Positions 45,345 to 57,536 of a stretch of 64,000 nucleotides of DNA are shown here, piece after piece. Origin of the DNA: Aspidiotus rigidus. Lineage: Eukaryota; Arthropoda; Insecta; Hemiptera; Diaspididae. The stretch lies in assembly GCA_035079385.1 (NCBI GenBank), contig JAVHKY010000047.1:2666001-2730000 (forward strand). The letters run 5' to 3'. Position 1 is the stretch's first letter, and each line of letters starts with the position of its first letter. A model generated the notes under the pieces. That model ran no database searches and had not been told where the DNA came from. It worked only from the letters and a program-made list of their open reading frames with translations. The position numbers and the translations under genes were made by a program.

Positions 45345-45700
45345 TTACCACCGTGACCAATAGACGATTCATGGTCGATAGTAAAATTTGGATTTGATCC
45401 GACATCCACTTCAGATCGACGTCGACTTAATGCAATCGACCCAACAGAGCAATCGAATTCAAGTCGATTAAATAATTGGAGGACTAACAAATGAGTCGAA
45501 ACAGAGTGTACTTTGTCGACCACATTTCGACCTGATATCCACGTAGCCATGAGGTCGATTTCAACAATATGTCACCGCGATTCCGGCCAAGATTTCCGAA
45601 GAAGTAAATTCTCGGTCTTCAATTTGACAACGATTTCTGGTCGACGCCACGTGTTGCCCAAAAATCGACGGTCGACGTGGTTCATCGGATAGGGCCATTT
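45345..45700. repeat. GTCGA-rich dispersed repeat, copy 2
   Basis: Dense TCGA words with GACGTCGACTTAA, ACAGAGCAATCGA, TTCAAGTCG and ATTGGAGGA in the same order as at 11330-11700. TATGTCACC also follows in both. It is better preserved in places than copy 1. Confidence 0.6.
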
Positions 45701-47525
45701 TGAGAAGAAAAAATAACTAGGTTGGATTTCCTCAAAGATCTCCCGTCTCTTCGAAGCCTTTCAGTCTCCTTCCCGACCTCTGTAATCTCAATATCGTTTC
45801 GTCTCCCTTCTATCTATCTGTATTTTTAAGAGAAGTAGTAGTTACAAGTTTCAATTTTCGGCGGACTGCCTTGTTTCTACGTACCTTCGTACTAGCCAGA
45901 GTATTGCAGAGTTTCGGCTGTAAGCTCAAACTTACGAACTTGAAAAGTGCGGGTCTTAGAAAAATTCAGCTAGCTTAATTCAGCAGATTTTCAGCAGATC
46001 AATGTTATGGAAAAATCTAAGTTCAGATGAAATGGTCAAGAGAGAATTGGGGCTTCGTCGTACTTGTGGAAGATACCTATTCTATAGTTTGAGTTCATTT
46101 CCATACGATGACAGCACTGCAAGCTTCTATGCTGATCGGCTGAATAGCTGAACCGTCTTGGAACCAATTATTATTTTCTTATTTTTGTCAATTCTTTGGT
46201 AAAGCCAGTCTAGCTTAAAGAGTGGAGCAGTTGAACTTGAAATTTGAATACTTAAGCAGTGCATTTTCCTATTTTGCAAGAATCAGGAAATCTAAAAAAA
46301 AACTGATAATATTCGGCTTATTTTAGCTTTTGGCTTACAAAGCCTTCAGTAAAGCTGCCTTTCAACTTCCCTCTTATCAGTAAAAATTCATCTGTATTCG
46401 GCTTTTGGCTTTCAGCTGGACGCAATACTCTAGTACTAGATCTAAATGAAGTATCTTCTACCCCTACCCTTAGGAAAGCTAGATTCACTTCATGGGTCAT
46501 TATTTTTGTGGACGTCTGTCGCTGGAACTTATTGAAATCGTTCATCATATGAACTGTACTCACGTTACAGTGTTGAACAAAATTAATCTTAATGACTTCA
46601 GCGATAAGCTTCTGAGCCTTATGGTGCATGCACACTGAGACATTTCCTCCTTGAACCGAATGACTGTGGTTCGTCTTGATTTTTGTTGCCCCTGGTTTTT
46701 CTCCATCTCCTTCTACTTTTCCTCTTTCTTCGTTGATCATCAATTATTCGGCTTTTCCGTTTGATAAAAGCTTTTCAAGTCAAAAGCGCTCACGTCAATT
46801 CTAATATCATACGGCTCGTAAAGTTTTGAACTTCTTTTCAAACTTTTTTTTTTCGAAGTCACGTACATAAAGTATTTTTTGCGTTTGTACTACTTATCCT
46901 CAGTTTCTAACCTTACGTCCCAGGCTCTTCTTTGAGCCTACTTTATATATCTCACAGTCTAACCTAAAAGCTAGGCCACAGAAAAGCCTCATGTCGGCAA
47001 AAAGCGAAGCCACCTATAATATTTACAAACGATGAACGTAATATTAGCAACTAGAAAACTGTTCTTAGGGGAGAAACTAATTTAGCGGCTGCATCACAAG
47101 AAATATCAAGTTTCATATAGTGAATTGAAGAAAATAAAAAAGTTGTACGTCTCAAAATTTCTTTTCGATAATGGTCGACTCGATTTTTTCAGGAGAGAGG
47201 TGTTTTATATGTAAATGCGTAGGCCGAAAGCGGTGTTGGTTTTCTACGTTCATGGATTGTAAATATAGGCGGCTTTGTAAAGAGGTAAATAAGAAATAGA
47301 ATATTGTTAATTGTAGATGGAGACCGTATGACTGTTTCAGCATTGTTTGCCAAGGATGAGGAGAAATTTGAAGATACTTTATCGAGGTTGGAAAAATCTT
47401 GACGTTTAGAACGGGAGAAGAGATGGTGATTGTAGTATCAGCAGGAGATAGGGGATAAGTGGTCTATGAGAAAAGATAGGGATGAGAGAATTTGGAACGG
47501 ACTTGGACGACTTGTTTTATTTTCT
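45701..47525. other. Mostly non-coding; one 141-codon ORF
   Basis: The minus-strand ORF 46318-46743 is the longest here (141 codons, starting MMINEERGKVEGDGEKPG). It is Lys, Ser and Thr-rich with no recognisable domain and no splice context that I can support. No other signal. Confidence 0.25.
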
Positions 47526-47529
47526 GTTC

Positions 47530-47830
47530 AAGGAGGGGCTTCGCCCGTTGGGAAACGCCGAAACGGCGTACGATAGGTTGCATATAGCTCCCCAAATACC
47601 ATACAAGGTTCGGTATACCAGCGATAATTTATATTTTTAAATTTAAAATTTAATTTAATTACGGGGATAATTATTTTGCACAGTAAAACAGATGGTGTGA
47701 GCAGTAGACTAAGGAACATGTAAATACATAGTAGGTTTGAGCAGTAAGTATGCAGAAATCGAGCAGTAATTTGTTCGCAGTAATTTAGATTAAACTAGCA
47801 AGTCCGGCGCGCCTACGGCGCGCCTCTTAG
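47530..47830 (+). repeat. GC hairpins and GCAGTAA-type motifs at the edge of a repeat-like block
   Basis: GGGCTTCGCCC and ACGCCGAAACGGCGT form short hairpins at 47532-47572. GGCGCGCC-TAC-GGCGCGCC at 47806-47824 is a near-perfect palindrome. Between them GAGCAGTA-type words occur five times. GC hairpins of this type close Helitrons, but the required CTRR end is not evident (TCTTAG follows). Confidence 0.4.
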
Positions 47831-48875
47831 TTTTTTGTTTATTCATTTTTATCTTATTCGAGAGCGCTACCTATATAAACAGGAATAATTTTTAAAAATC
47901 TCGATAAATTATCTAGATATTTCTACTTTGGATATTGAAAAAAAAAAAAAGTAGAAATTCTCCAGACAACTTTTTTTTGGACCTGTATTCAAAATTTTTA
48001 TGCAAACACAAAGTTCTCATGGCTACTTTTAATTCTGTTATTTAGGGTTTTGGGTAAGGTAGATACATGAAACAAAGGGAGTAACTCTGGGGTTTAAGAT
48101 TATTTGGAATTTCTTAGTTAGATACACTATTTTCTTTGTATCTTTTCATCTCATAGTTCAATTCAATCTGCTTAGTTTTCTTTTCAAGCTTTTCTTCTTT
48201 TTTAATTTCATTCAGTTTTGCACTCTTTCATTCTTTACTTGTTCTTCCATACAACCTTTTTTTTTTTTTCTTTCTTTATCGTTTCCTGAGTCTTCCAAAT
48301 TGTTCTCTGCCTCAGTATCACACTCTTCCAGTTTTCCCTCTCTTCCTATTCTTCTTTTTCAGTCCTCTGCATCCATCTCCTCCAATTATCCATATGGTGA
48401 TAATTGATTCTAGGTGTCATCCTCTAATCTACAAATTAATGGAAGAAAAACGTTTCGATTCTAAGATTAGTTCATTCATTTCCCTTTTTCTCTTTCACTT
48501 TTTTTCTACATAAGATTTTTTGTTGAAATCTTGTGTGTATTATATGTTAACAGTATAAATTGTTACTACAGTCGTTCCAATTTTCAGCGATGATTATTTC
48601 TTTGACCTCACTTTTTTACATGTAAATAATGTAACTCCTCCTATTTTCGAGTTGATTTAGTTGAGACTTTGAAAATCCCTTCCTTCATTAATTAGAACAA
48701 AATTTCTCAAGGCCCTCAATTTATTCCTTCGAGTCCACCTACCTCCAACTAACAGTTATTCTTGACATCGAGTCCTGATTTTTGTAATTCACTATTCTCT
48801 AGGGATTCTTCTGTTAAATCCTGATGATGTTAAGAGCATCTCCAGTTTTTTATGATGTCAACTACCTAACCTAAA
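47831..48875. other. Pyrimidine-rich non-coding stretch
   Basis: The plus strand is strongly biased to T and C, a bias that continues to about 51900. No coding signal. Confidence 0.4.
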
Positions 48876-48879
48876 TCGA

Positions 48880-49440
48880 GGTTCAATAGGAAACCTATTC
48901 CATAGGGGGAGGGATTTTTGAAAATTTTGGTGTCTCGCCATCATTTACCTAGAACGATGGTTGATATTTTTCCAAGTCCTTTTCCTGCCATATATATCTT
49001 GGAAGTTGAAATTCTTCCATGTTCCTCTCTTAAAAAATATAGCTTGGAAGTTGAAAGTTTTTAAAGTTATCCACTTGTCATAATTGCATAGATCGATGTA
49101 CATCAAAATGCATTTTCAATTTCAACTCCTATGATGGTTCAATTTTTTCCAAGTTCCTCTCCTGTCATATATAGCTCGATTCCCAATATTAAAAATGTTT
49201 TCAAATCTGACTCCTTTGATATTGAAAATTTTTCCTATCCCTTATCTATCATAATAGAGCTCAAATGTCTCAATTTTTCCGAGTCCCTCCTGCTATAGTT
49301 GGCTTAATTTTCGAAATTTTATCAAATCTAATTCCTCTTTTTGGAACACCTCCAATTTTGAATTCAATTCTCAATATCAAAACCAATCCGTCCCATAGAA
49401 GAGGATTTGGGAATTCCTTATTCGACTTTATTAAACATGT
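48880..49440 (+). repeat. R1-type repeat copy with worn 45-bp units
   Basis: TGCCATATATATCTTGGAAG, CTGTCATATATAGCTCGAT and ATCATAATAGAGCTCAAATG mark successive units. TTCTCAATATCAAAACCAAT with CCCATAGAAG follows near 49370, the same order as at 10560-10760. Confidence 0.6.
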
Positions 49441-49499
49441 GATTGTTTTCTATTACAGCCTTCAATTGAACTTCTTTTGGTTGAATCCTAGAAATCTGA

Positions 49500-51110
49500 T
49501 CGGAAGCTTGAGAATCTATCACCTTTTTTCCTGTCCTACTCTTCAAAATCAACATACTTCCTACAAAGTATTTTCTCAATTATCCTCTGACCTGTGTAAT
49601 CATTTCCAACACAGTTTCCAACTCTCGCAAGTCGCAACTATCTGTGTTAGTCAGTTCTATTTTCCAAATATTTCAGTTGCTTTTCTTCTTCTACTTCTTA
49701 CAATGGAAGTGATTTTTGATTCAAAAAGTTGATATTGATAAGGGATCATCATATTTTGGTGACTACTATTTTCTATTTTGCCTATTAGCTCTCCTTCATT
49801 AGATAATTTCCATCATTATGTGGACATTTTGACGTCATTAGAACTTTTTGCCAAATTAATTATCCTTCAATTTGCGAAGTGCTAAATTGTATCGGATAAA
49901 ATGAGGTATGAAGTGCAAAGAGAAGGTCGTTACCGTTATAATATTAGGCTTTAGCTATTTTTTAGCTTAATTGTATCGGGTAAATTAGGTATGTGATGGA
50001 TTTCGTCTGAAGCCTTCCTCTAGGGAACTGAGGTATGTTTTATGCGCTACTTTTATTCCATTCTTCAGGGTTTTCCGAAACTCTTTATACTTGTTGATAT
50101 TATTTATGGTAATATTCTTTTTCAACTTTCGTTGTGCCCTTTTCTTAGAATCGTACCCCCTACTTTTCCTGAATACATCCCTCTCAATTTCTCACATGAT
50201 GTGTCTATAGTTGGAATTCTGATTAGGTTTAAGCTCACACTTTTCTACGCTCATCTGTATAAAACGTATCTTTTATTTGATTCTCAGTTCACATCGGTTG
50301 CCCTCAATATGATCAAACTGATTGCGCGCCTAAAAACTGCACCCTTTCACCCAAAATTAAGGACCCCACCTTGTAACTACGTACTTACGACCATAAAAAC
50401 TTTCATTATTTCTTAATCCTAGCTTAATTCTTGTATCACTCACATAAAAAAACAACCCTGCAACAAACTTGGAATCATTAAAAGTTAACCTATCCTCAGT
50501 CTTCATTGAACAGAAATTCCCACCATAAAGAGGTTATTTTCGCTCGATATAGAATTGGTCACTCTCAACTTGAACATTCTCATCTTCTCCTGGGTTTCCA
50601 TGCTCTACCTTCACTCGTAAATCTTATTATGCAGATAATCTGACGATCTATCATCTTTTTTCCTGTCCTACTCTCCAAAATCAACGTACTTCCCACAATA
50701 TAATCTCAGTATCATCCTCTGTCCCATGTAATCATTCCCAACACGGTTTCCAACTCCCGCAACTACCTATGGTACTCAATTACTCCAACTTATACATATC
50801 CATTTTCTTTCTCCTGCCTTAAAATTTGAGTACTACCATCTGACTCGATTGCTACCTCTTCGTCCAATCATCTTCCCTATCCTCACGTTCTTTTTGTTTG
50901 TTTCTCACTCCACTCCAGTTATTCTTATTTTCAGAATACAACCATAATGCCATTTTACAAATATTTTAATCGCTTTTCTTCTTTTACTTCTTACAATTGA
51001 AGTGATTTTTATTCAAAAAGTTGAAACTGATAAGGGATTCTCATATTTTTATGACTACTATTTTCTATTTCACCTGTTGGCTCTCCTTCATTAGATACTC
51101 GAGAACTATC
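49500..51110 (+). repeat. Direct duplication of a roughly 300-bp segment
   Basis: TTTTTTCCTGTCCTACTCT and the following lines near 49520-49810 recur at about 50650-51110. They share TGTAATCATT(T/C)CCAACAC, CTTCTTACAAT(G/T)GAAGTGA and GACTACTATTTTCTATT. Smaller repeats add to the picture: ATTTATTTGAGGATCAGTG near 51195 and 51285, and TAGCTATTTTTTAGCT near 49955 and 51650. The ORFs across it (49265-49732, 50042-50416) are not supported as genes. Confidence 0.65.
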
Positions 51111-52114
51111 AAGTAGAATTGAACTTTAAATAAGTATGCTCTTACATTTTCGTGATTATATTATACTCTTCCAATAATGGTAATTGACGTTCAAAATTTA
51201 TTTGAGGATCAGTGTGTCAGGAACGTGTAAAATAAATCCAGTACCCTTTGGATACTCCGTTGATCACTTTTCTTCTTTTTATTCAAAATTTATTTGAGAA
51301 TCAGTGTGTCAAGGTATTCTGATAGTGTCAATAACTCCAGAACTATCAAGTAGAATAGAACTTTAACGATAAATAATTATAATCTTGTCACAGTATGTGA
51401 TAATTGACGTCGGATGCGATAACAGGAAAATGGAGAACTTTTACACGCACGTTTGTGATAAGCACGTTTGTGATAATGAATCGTTGCACTTAAATAACCA
51501 ATAATTAATTTTCTATTTTCTATTTTGCCTGTTAACCTTCAGTTTCATCTAATTCAAACATTATCGCTGTGACGTCATTAGAATTTCACGAATATTTTTT
51601 CTTATAATTTGCTAGGCAATTCATATATATAGTAATAGAATACACGCGTTAGCTATTTTTTAGCTAAATTGTATCGGGCAAATCAGGAATGAGAGGCAAA
51701 GGGTCATTTAGCTTTTTAGTATATTAGATGAGCAGTAATTAATTCATGCTTCAACAGTAATTTGTATCTGCTTCAATATTTTCCTCGGACACGTCATCTT
51801 TCATGTCAATTATTTATCTAGTTCTTCTCTAGCTGTTAATCTCATTTCATTTCATCGAGATAAGACTTTTGAAGTTACTTTCAGTTTTTTTTTTTTTTTA
51901 AGTTTTTCATAGTAACTGTTCCATACATTTATTTACTGCTCCATTCATTTCTCAGTGTTCATTTGATTTCATTACTGTGATTTCTAATTACTTACTGTGC
52001 GATATTTCATATAACTGCTCGTCTTCTTTAGTACTGCTGAATGTCATTAAAATATGTGCTCGCAATCTATTTTACTGTTTGTTTCCTCTTTTTTACCGTG
52101 CCGAAAAATCGCAC
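51111..52114. other. Non-coding; GCAGTAA motifs in both orientations
   Basis: GCAGTAATT words at 51727-51765 face TTACTG(C/T) words at about 51900-52080, the reverse form. Together with the cluster at 47680-47800 they bracket the pyrimidine-rich block. Confidence 0.35.
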
Positions 52115-52785
52115 CCTTTAATTAATAAATATAATTATTTTAAGAATTTTAGTTTTATAAATTTTTATTTTATAACAATATTAATATTTTAAATTAAATT
52201 TTAAAAAAGTTATGTACATTAATATTATTTTGAAAAAAGAAAAAAAGATCTTATTTAAATTTTATATTGAAAATAATATAATGTTTTTTTAAACTAGAAG
52301 ATTCATTTTATAATAAGTTGGAAATTTATTTTTTTAAATCTTCAAGATATAAATAAATAACTTATTGCAAATAATTTTCATCTTCTTTATAATTATTAAT
52401 TATTTTTCATTTCCATTATTGTTCTAATGAATATGAATATTAAAAATATAATCATAAGATAAAAATAATTATAATATAAGTAAAATTTATACTTAGAAAA
52501 ATAATTTTCAAATTGTTTATAATTATTAAATCCAGATTCTAATCTATCATAATAATTGTTTACATTATTAAATTCATCAATTATAATAATTAATATTTTA
52601 ATTATAATAAAAATTAAGATAATTATTATTAAATTAATTATTCAATTATTTAATTTATATTAATAAAATTAATTATATATATTGTGATTGAATTAAATAA
52701 CGAAAATTTCAATTAGGTAATATAATATATAAGTAAACCAAAATTTTTATTGATAATAATATAAAAAATTATATGTCCTATTGCT
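52115..52785 (-). pseudogene. Mitochondrial-like AT-rich island with nad3-like ORF and tRNA-like arms
   Basis: On the minus strand, with TGA read as Trp, 52659-52396 is open for 87 codons in sequence that is almost pure A and T. It gives a hydrophobic N-terminal stretch, then YYDRLESGFN and a second hydrophobic stretch with MIIFLIF. This follows the nad3 plan (membrane segment, DREK...ECGF, FFLIxIIFLIFD), although it is shorter than nad3 and the DVE motif is not clear. Downstream are arms with loops TTTGCAA (Ala-type anticodon) and ATTTTC (Glu-type). Upstream is a perfect AAAT/ATTT arm with loop TTTCGTT (Arg-type). In insects nad3 is normally followed by a tRNA cluster including Ala, Arg and Glu. 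Complete cloverleafs were not proven. Confidence 0.45.
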
Positions 52786-52901
52786 ACACGACGCTTGTCG
52801 CTTGTCGGGTGTGCGTGAGTAGTCCCTGTGAATGACTTCGCAAAAAAGTCTCTCAAAGCTCCATTTTCCGACGAAATTTTCCGATCTTTGGATATGTTGT
52901 A

Positions 52902-53063
52902 CAGAAAGGTTCAATGGAAGGCGGTATAGGAACTGAAATCCGAATTTTTGCTTCAAAAAAATTTTACGTCACAAAAAAGAGGAATTTTTGATGATTTCGG
53001 AGTGAAATAAAAGAAAATTTTTTTCAATTCTGTTTCTACACCGCCTCTAATTGAACCTTTCTG
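52902..53063. repeat. Inverted repeat, 27-bp arms, MITE-like
   Basis: CAGAAAGGTTCAAT followed by AGGCGGT at 52902-52930 is matched in reverse by ACCGCCTCTAATTGAACC at about 53038-53063, with about 110 bases between. No duplication of flanking bases was established. Confidence 0.55.
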
Positions 53064-56000
53064 AAGAACATAACATTGAAAACTCGAGCGGTGAGAAACT
53101 AGAAACTTTTTCCGGTATCATATTTTTAATATGCTCGTTTTCACGAGCGAAGCACACCCTTAATGCATCAAGACAGGGGTACTCAACCTTTTTGGAATCG
53201 CGATTTCAAAATGCCCCACGATCGCTTAATTCAAGATATTAATGATTCTTAAAATTTCTTAAGAAAGTTTAGATCGACTGAAAATCCTTCACGATCCAAT
53301 AGCTTAGATTCCAAGCCAAACATAAAAATGGATTAGTCATTTTATGGCAATATCAAAAAGTTTGGACAGGTTTAACTCCATTGCCACATGATTATGCCAC
53401 TGTTGCGATTTACCCGGCTATAAATCATCGCGATTATCTCTTGCCTATCAGGTACCAAACTCAAGTTTAAGTTGACATATGCGTGAATGAAGTCCATTTC
53501 TCTATTTCTCAGAAACCGAACTGTGCGGGCCTAGATCGATGAAAACGGCGCACCTCATGTACATCTTTGAGCGAAGAAAAAATTAATTATACGCATTTCC
53601 CTTTCGTAGTCACAGTTCAATATTATTTTGTCGGGCTATCACGACTACTTCGTTTGAAAAACAAGTATAATTTTACGTTAATTCTACTGAAGACACTGAT
53701 TAGTTCTAACATCGTCGCACTTCGGCAAATCATAAAATACTCACGACTGTCGAAATCAATACGTCAACTTTCGTATCGGAATTAATGGTGTTATGTACCA
53801 CACGATACACCAGTAGGTACCAATACGAGTTCATAATCAATATTGAATTCACTTTTGTCAGTGACATGCGAGTTATTCAGATAAACTGCACTTTCTATAC
53901 AGCGTCAGCACGCGAGAAATAGGATCGTAAAAATTCGTAATTGGGACGATTGAAAAAGAGAAGCTGACAAAATAAATATTGATAAATTATATTTTATTTT
54001 CGGCTCGGCCGGTCGTTGATGCGGAAATTCGTTATAGCTGCTGGAAATACACGTCATACAATAATGTAAAGCTGCCCAAATCATAATGAAAAGTCTAATG
54101 GTATTTTAAGGCGGTAGGCCTACACGCCGGAGTTGTGCATGCCGCTGGTGTAGAAAACCATTATCGTCAAAGCGGCGAAATGCAAGAATGATAAAAGTAG
54201 TTTGTTAGATTACGCGGATACAATAATTAAAATTACTGGTGGGTCTTATAGGCTATAGGTAATTCCGTAACGTTCTTTGTGCACTTCTTATACCTCTTTG
54301 TGTCACGCAGATACTGTAAGTTTTTGTTTTGCAGCGACTAAACTCGACTAAAACGAATATTAGAAATGTTACGTACTTCGTGGAGTTCATACATTGACAT
54401 GAACCGCTATAACAGAGCCAGAATCGTTTTGATTTACTATAAGTCGGGTTTTTCATTATAAGAGAGGATAATATATATACACTTACAATGGAGCTATTAT
54501 ATTTCACAGATACAGATAGATTCAAGCGAAATTCATTACCTCGAGGAATGAATTGATAGAAAGGATGGCGAAAAGAAGAGTAAAATTTTAATCGATTACT
54601 CTCGTTGATACGCATCTGCATAAATACAATACAAGATGACTGAAAATTTCTTCGATATCTCCACTGTATTATTTTATATCTTGATCTCTGTTCTTCTGAA
54701 GACGAGTAAGAATTTCTAGCTATCATCGATGTAGGTGATCATAGAGAGACATATTGGTCAAGAACAGTAATTTAATGTTCCTTACTCACCCCAAAAATGA
54801 ACGGTTGTTCGGTCATTTCGTCTTCTATTTATGGTATGTAGGTCCCCGAATAAATAATGAATCATGTAAACTTTGTGGGATAATACGTAAAACCCTTCAA
54901 TGTACCATAAAATTCTAAGAAACAGCGCATCTACCACGATGTAGGTGTTCACTGGTAGGCCATCAGGTTGCACGCACCTACAGCAAAAATACAAGTATAC
55001 AGAGGGCAACTCGTGCAGACTGCTAACGTACCGTAACTAGATCATGTAATATGCACGTGTAGACCTGGTCGCGAATCGCCGGCTCAATTAAATATCAGTA
55101 TAGAAATGAAACACGCACAGTCCGGGAACTGGCGCTGGGTTATCGCGGAAACTATCCGCGTTCGCCGCGTGATCGCGGGTTCGCTACATATTGTACATAA
55201 TGTCATTTTTCAAATGATATCAAGAGAAACAAGGCGTAAAACGGCGAATACGGGAAACCAAAACAAAGACACGTCTCATGTATACAGTCTAGGTACGTTC
55301 GCACCGTTCATTGGATACATTAACAGCCACCTTCCGGTACGTGAGCACCGCGTCCCGAATTCGTATTGAAATTCTGTAATGGAAGCACCCGTTTCGCAAT
55401 CGAAACGACGACGATACTTTCGACTGAACCTGAATATGAATTGGTTTCAGTTCTGCATTGCTCGCTTCTTTTTGTTCCGTCGTGAGCGCTCCTTTTTTCA
55501 CACTCGATGAATTAAGTTTTCTTTTTCCAACCTCTTTCTTCGCGTTCACCTTTTCACCAGCCTATATCTTTGTTTCTGCGCGCTTTTGTTCGATCTCTCT
55601 GACCTAGTCTTGACTGGTTAACGCGAAGAAAATAATTACCGAGAAAGGGAGGAGAATGTTGGGACGAAATTTCGGAACATTTCCTTGTGCGGAAGGTCAA
55701 ATATGAATACAGTTATCCTAGCGTTATGGAAGAACTTCGTGCTCGTACCTTCAATAGTACGAGTATATAACTAAGATGATCGAGGAATACAAACAGAGCC
55801 TGCTAAACAATGTTGTGGCGGGGCAAGTTCTTGAATGCTAAAAAATGAAGGAGTCTGATGAACGCGGTTCCGCGAAGTAACGGCAGAAAGTCGTTCATTT
55901 CAGTGGTATCATACTCTTCCACAATGAGGGAGGTAAGTTCCCTGACAAATAGCTCTTGAACAAAAACGAAAAAATGAATCTCAATGAACGGCCATCATTT

Positions 56001-56119
56001 TTTCCAGTGAATCAATGGAATGAACGTGAACAGCAGGAGATGGAATCAATCTTGTCGGTGACAAATTCTAAGTCAACTTCCGGAGAAGAGACTTGCGAAC
56101 ATACAGCCGGAGAATCGAT
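53064..56119. other. Non-coding as far as seen; possible terminal exon near 54113-54140
   Basis: No long ORF is convincing. On the minus strand TTTTCTACACCAG is followed by a short open frame ending GMHNSGV and TAG at about 54115. An AATAAA signal lies near 53995 downstream. This could be a last exon but is too short to rely on. A CpG-rich patch lies at 55110-55200. Confidence 0.25.
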
Positions 56120-56432
56120 ACGTTTTTGTATAAAATTACGGTCATCCAAACTTTTTGGACTCGTCTATTTCCGTCACTGACAGCGTCCATCAATTTGGTA
56201 TTTAAAGAAAAAATACGTCGACCGATATTACCATCCACGGGTCGTCATTCGTACCTGTTGCCCACAAACTTGCTACTTTTAATAGTCTGATACATCGCTT
56301 GATTCATGTCCCATTGAGTCAAGCCGCTTTCCAGAAAGAATTAAGGATTATAAAGCAGCTGGCTAGAGTCAATCAGGTCAGGGTCGATGTTGACCTTATG
56401 GTTCGTAGGAGGCTCACAAGGAAATACCCTGA
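56120..56432 (+). pseudogene. Older PLE copy, first part (interrupted)
   Basis: Reads LDSSISVTDSVHQFGI, a stop where the others have Tyr, RKNTSTD, then VPVAHKLATFNSLIHRL and LARVNQVRVDVDLMVRRRLTRK. It breaks off exactly where the other copies continue LLDSTTSLPRD. The continuation is at 59283. It is clearly more diverged than the copies inserted into it. Its 5' part before about 56120 is not recognisable. Confidence 0.78.
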
Positions 56433-57535
56433 TTAAACGAAAAAGGAACTGTAAATACGCAGCAGAAGCGATCTCAATTAAGAGAACACCTTCCTCAAGG
56501 TTACGGCTATCCATAATAAACGCGAAAAACGAATACTCCGAAGGGAGAGTAAACAGTGCAAACCGCAGAAAAATACAAGACGACGAGCGCATTTGGTTAA
56601 TAAACCATCTTCAAGCCTGAAATGAGAGCAACTGACGAACAGAAAAGAAAAGCAAGGTATTAAGATTGTCCAAACGAGAAATCGCGGTGTGAATCATAAA
56701 CCAGTTTGATCAGGCCATCTTCCGGAATGTACGAGTTGAGTACAGTGATACCGTCGGTGTTGAGATGACGCATTATCTCTATGCTCGAGGGCGATGCGCT
56801 TACGATAGGAATTCTCCTTATGGAGGAGCTTTTCGGATCCCTCGCGGAAGCTGTGGCCACTGTTTATTAAATGATCAGCAAAAGCTGACTCCCCTAAGTG
56901 TCCCTTCTTCCAAGACTTCAGGTGCTCAGATACTCTAACTTTCATTTGGCGGCTGGTCTCACCAATATAAAATCCTCCACAATCCCCACATTCCAACTTG
57001 TAAACACCACTCCTCTCATCAACAGGTATGGGGTCCTTCAGTCTCACAAACAACCTCTTGACTGTGGTAGGGTTGTAAAACGCGGGTCTGAAGCCAAACG
57101 GGCGAAGGGCCCGACCCAATTGGATGGAGAACTTCCCCAAGAAAGGGAGACTGATCCATCGTAAACGACGATCGCGGATTGTGTCTCGGGGGAGGGAGGC
57201 GGTGGAATCAAGAAGGCTCCTCGTAACTTTCCTCCAAACCATCGTGTCAACATCGACATTGACCCCATTCACTCTGGCCAGGTGTTTTATTGTGAGTAAC
57301 TCTTTCTTGAAGGCAGACGGACTCAAAGGAATACAAGTCAGTCTGTGAACTAGGTTGTGAAAAGCAGCCACCTTATGAGCAACAGGACCGAACAAACCAC
57401 CGTGGACTAAAATATCGGTCGTAGTATCTTTCCTGTAAATTCCAAACTTATGGTTACCGTCTATTATAGAGATCGATAAATCCAAAAAGTTGATGGAAAA
57501 TACCCCTATTTCCAACGTAAATTTGGTGGTAATGT
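56433..57535 (-). pseudogene. PLE copy, minus strand, 5'-truncated; left arm of inverted pair
   Basis: From 57535 downward it reads KFTLEIGVFSINFLDLSI, then VHGGLFGPVAHK, the linker (LLDSTASLPRDTIRDRRLRW) and the GIY-YIG domain (GVYKLECGDC, FYIGETSRQ, ADHL). The end is shifted out of frame near 56780 and resumes as GQS and stop at 56660. The 3' UTR with the hairpin motif follows at 56587-56613, up to TTCGGAGTATTCG at about 56535. About 100 further bases to 56433 are not shared with the other arm. Confidence 0.85.
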
Positions 57536-57536
57536 C

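Noticed and set aside
47806..47830. Helitron 3' end
   Set aside because: A GC hairpin is present but is followed by TCTTAG, not a clear CTRR, and no 5' TC end or Rep/helicase was found.
54253..54726. 157-codon ORF on the minus strand
   Set aside because: Composition is like chance translation of AT-rich DNA; no domain and no support from splice sites.
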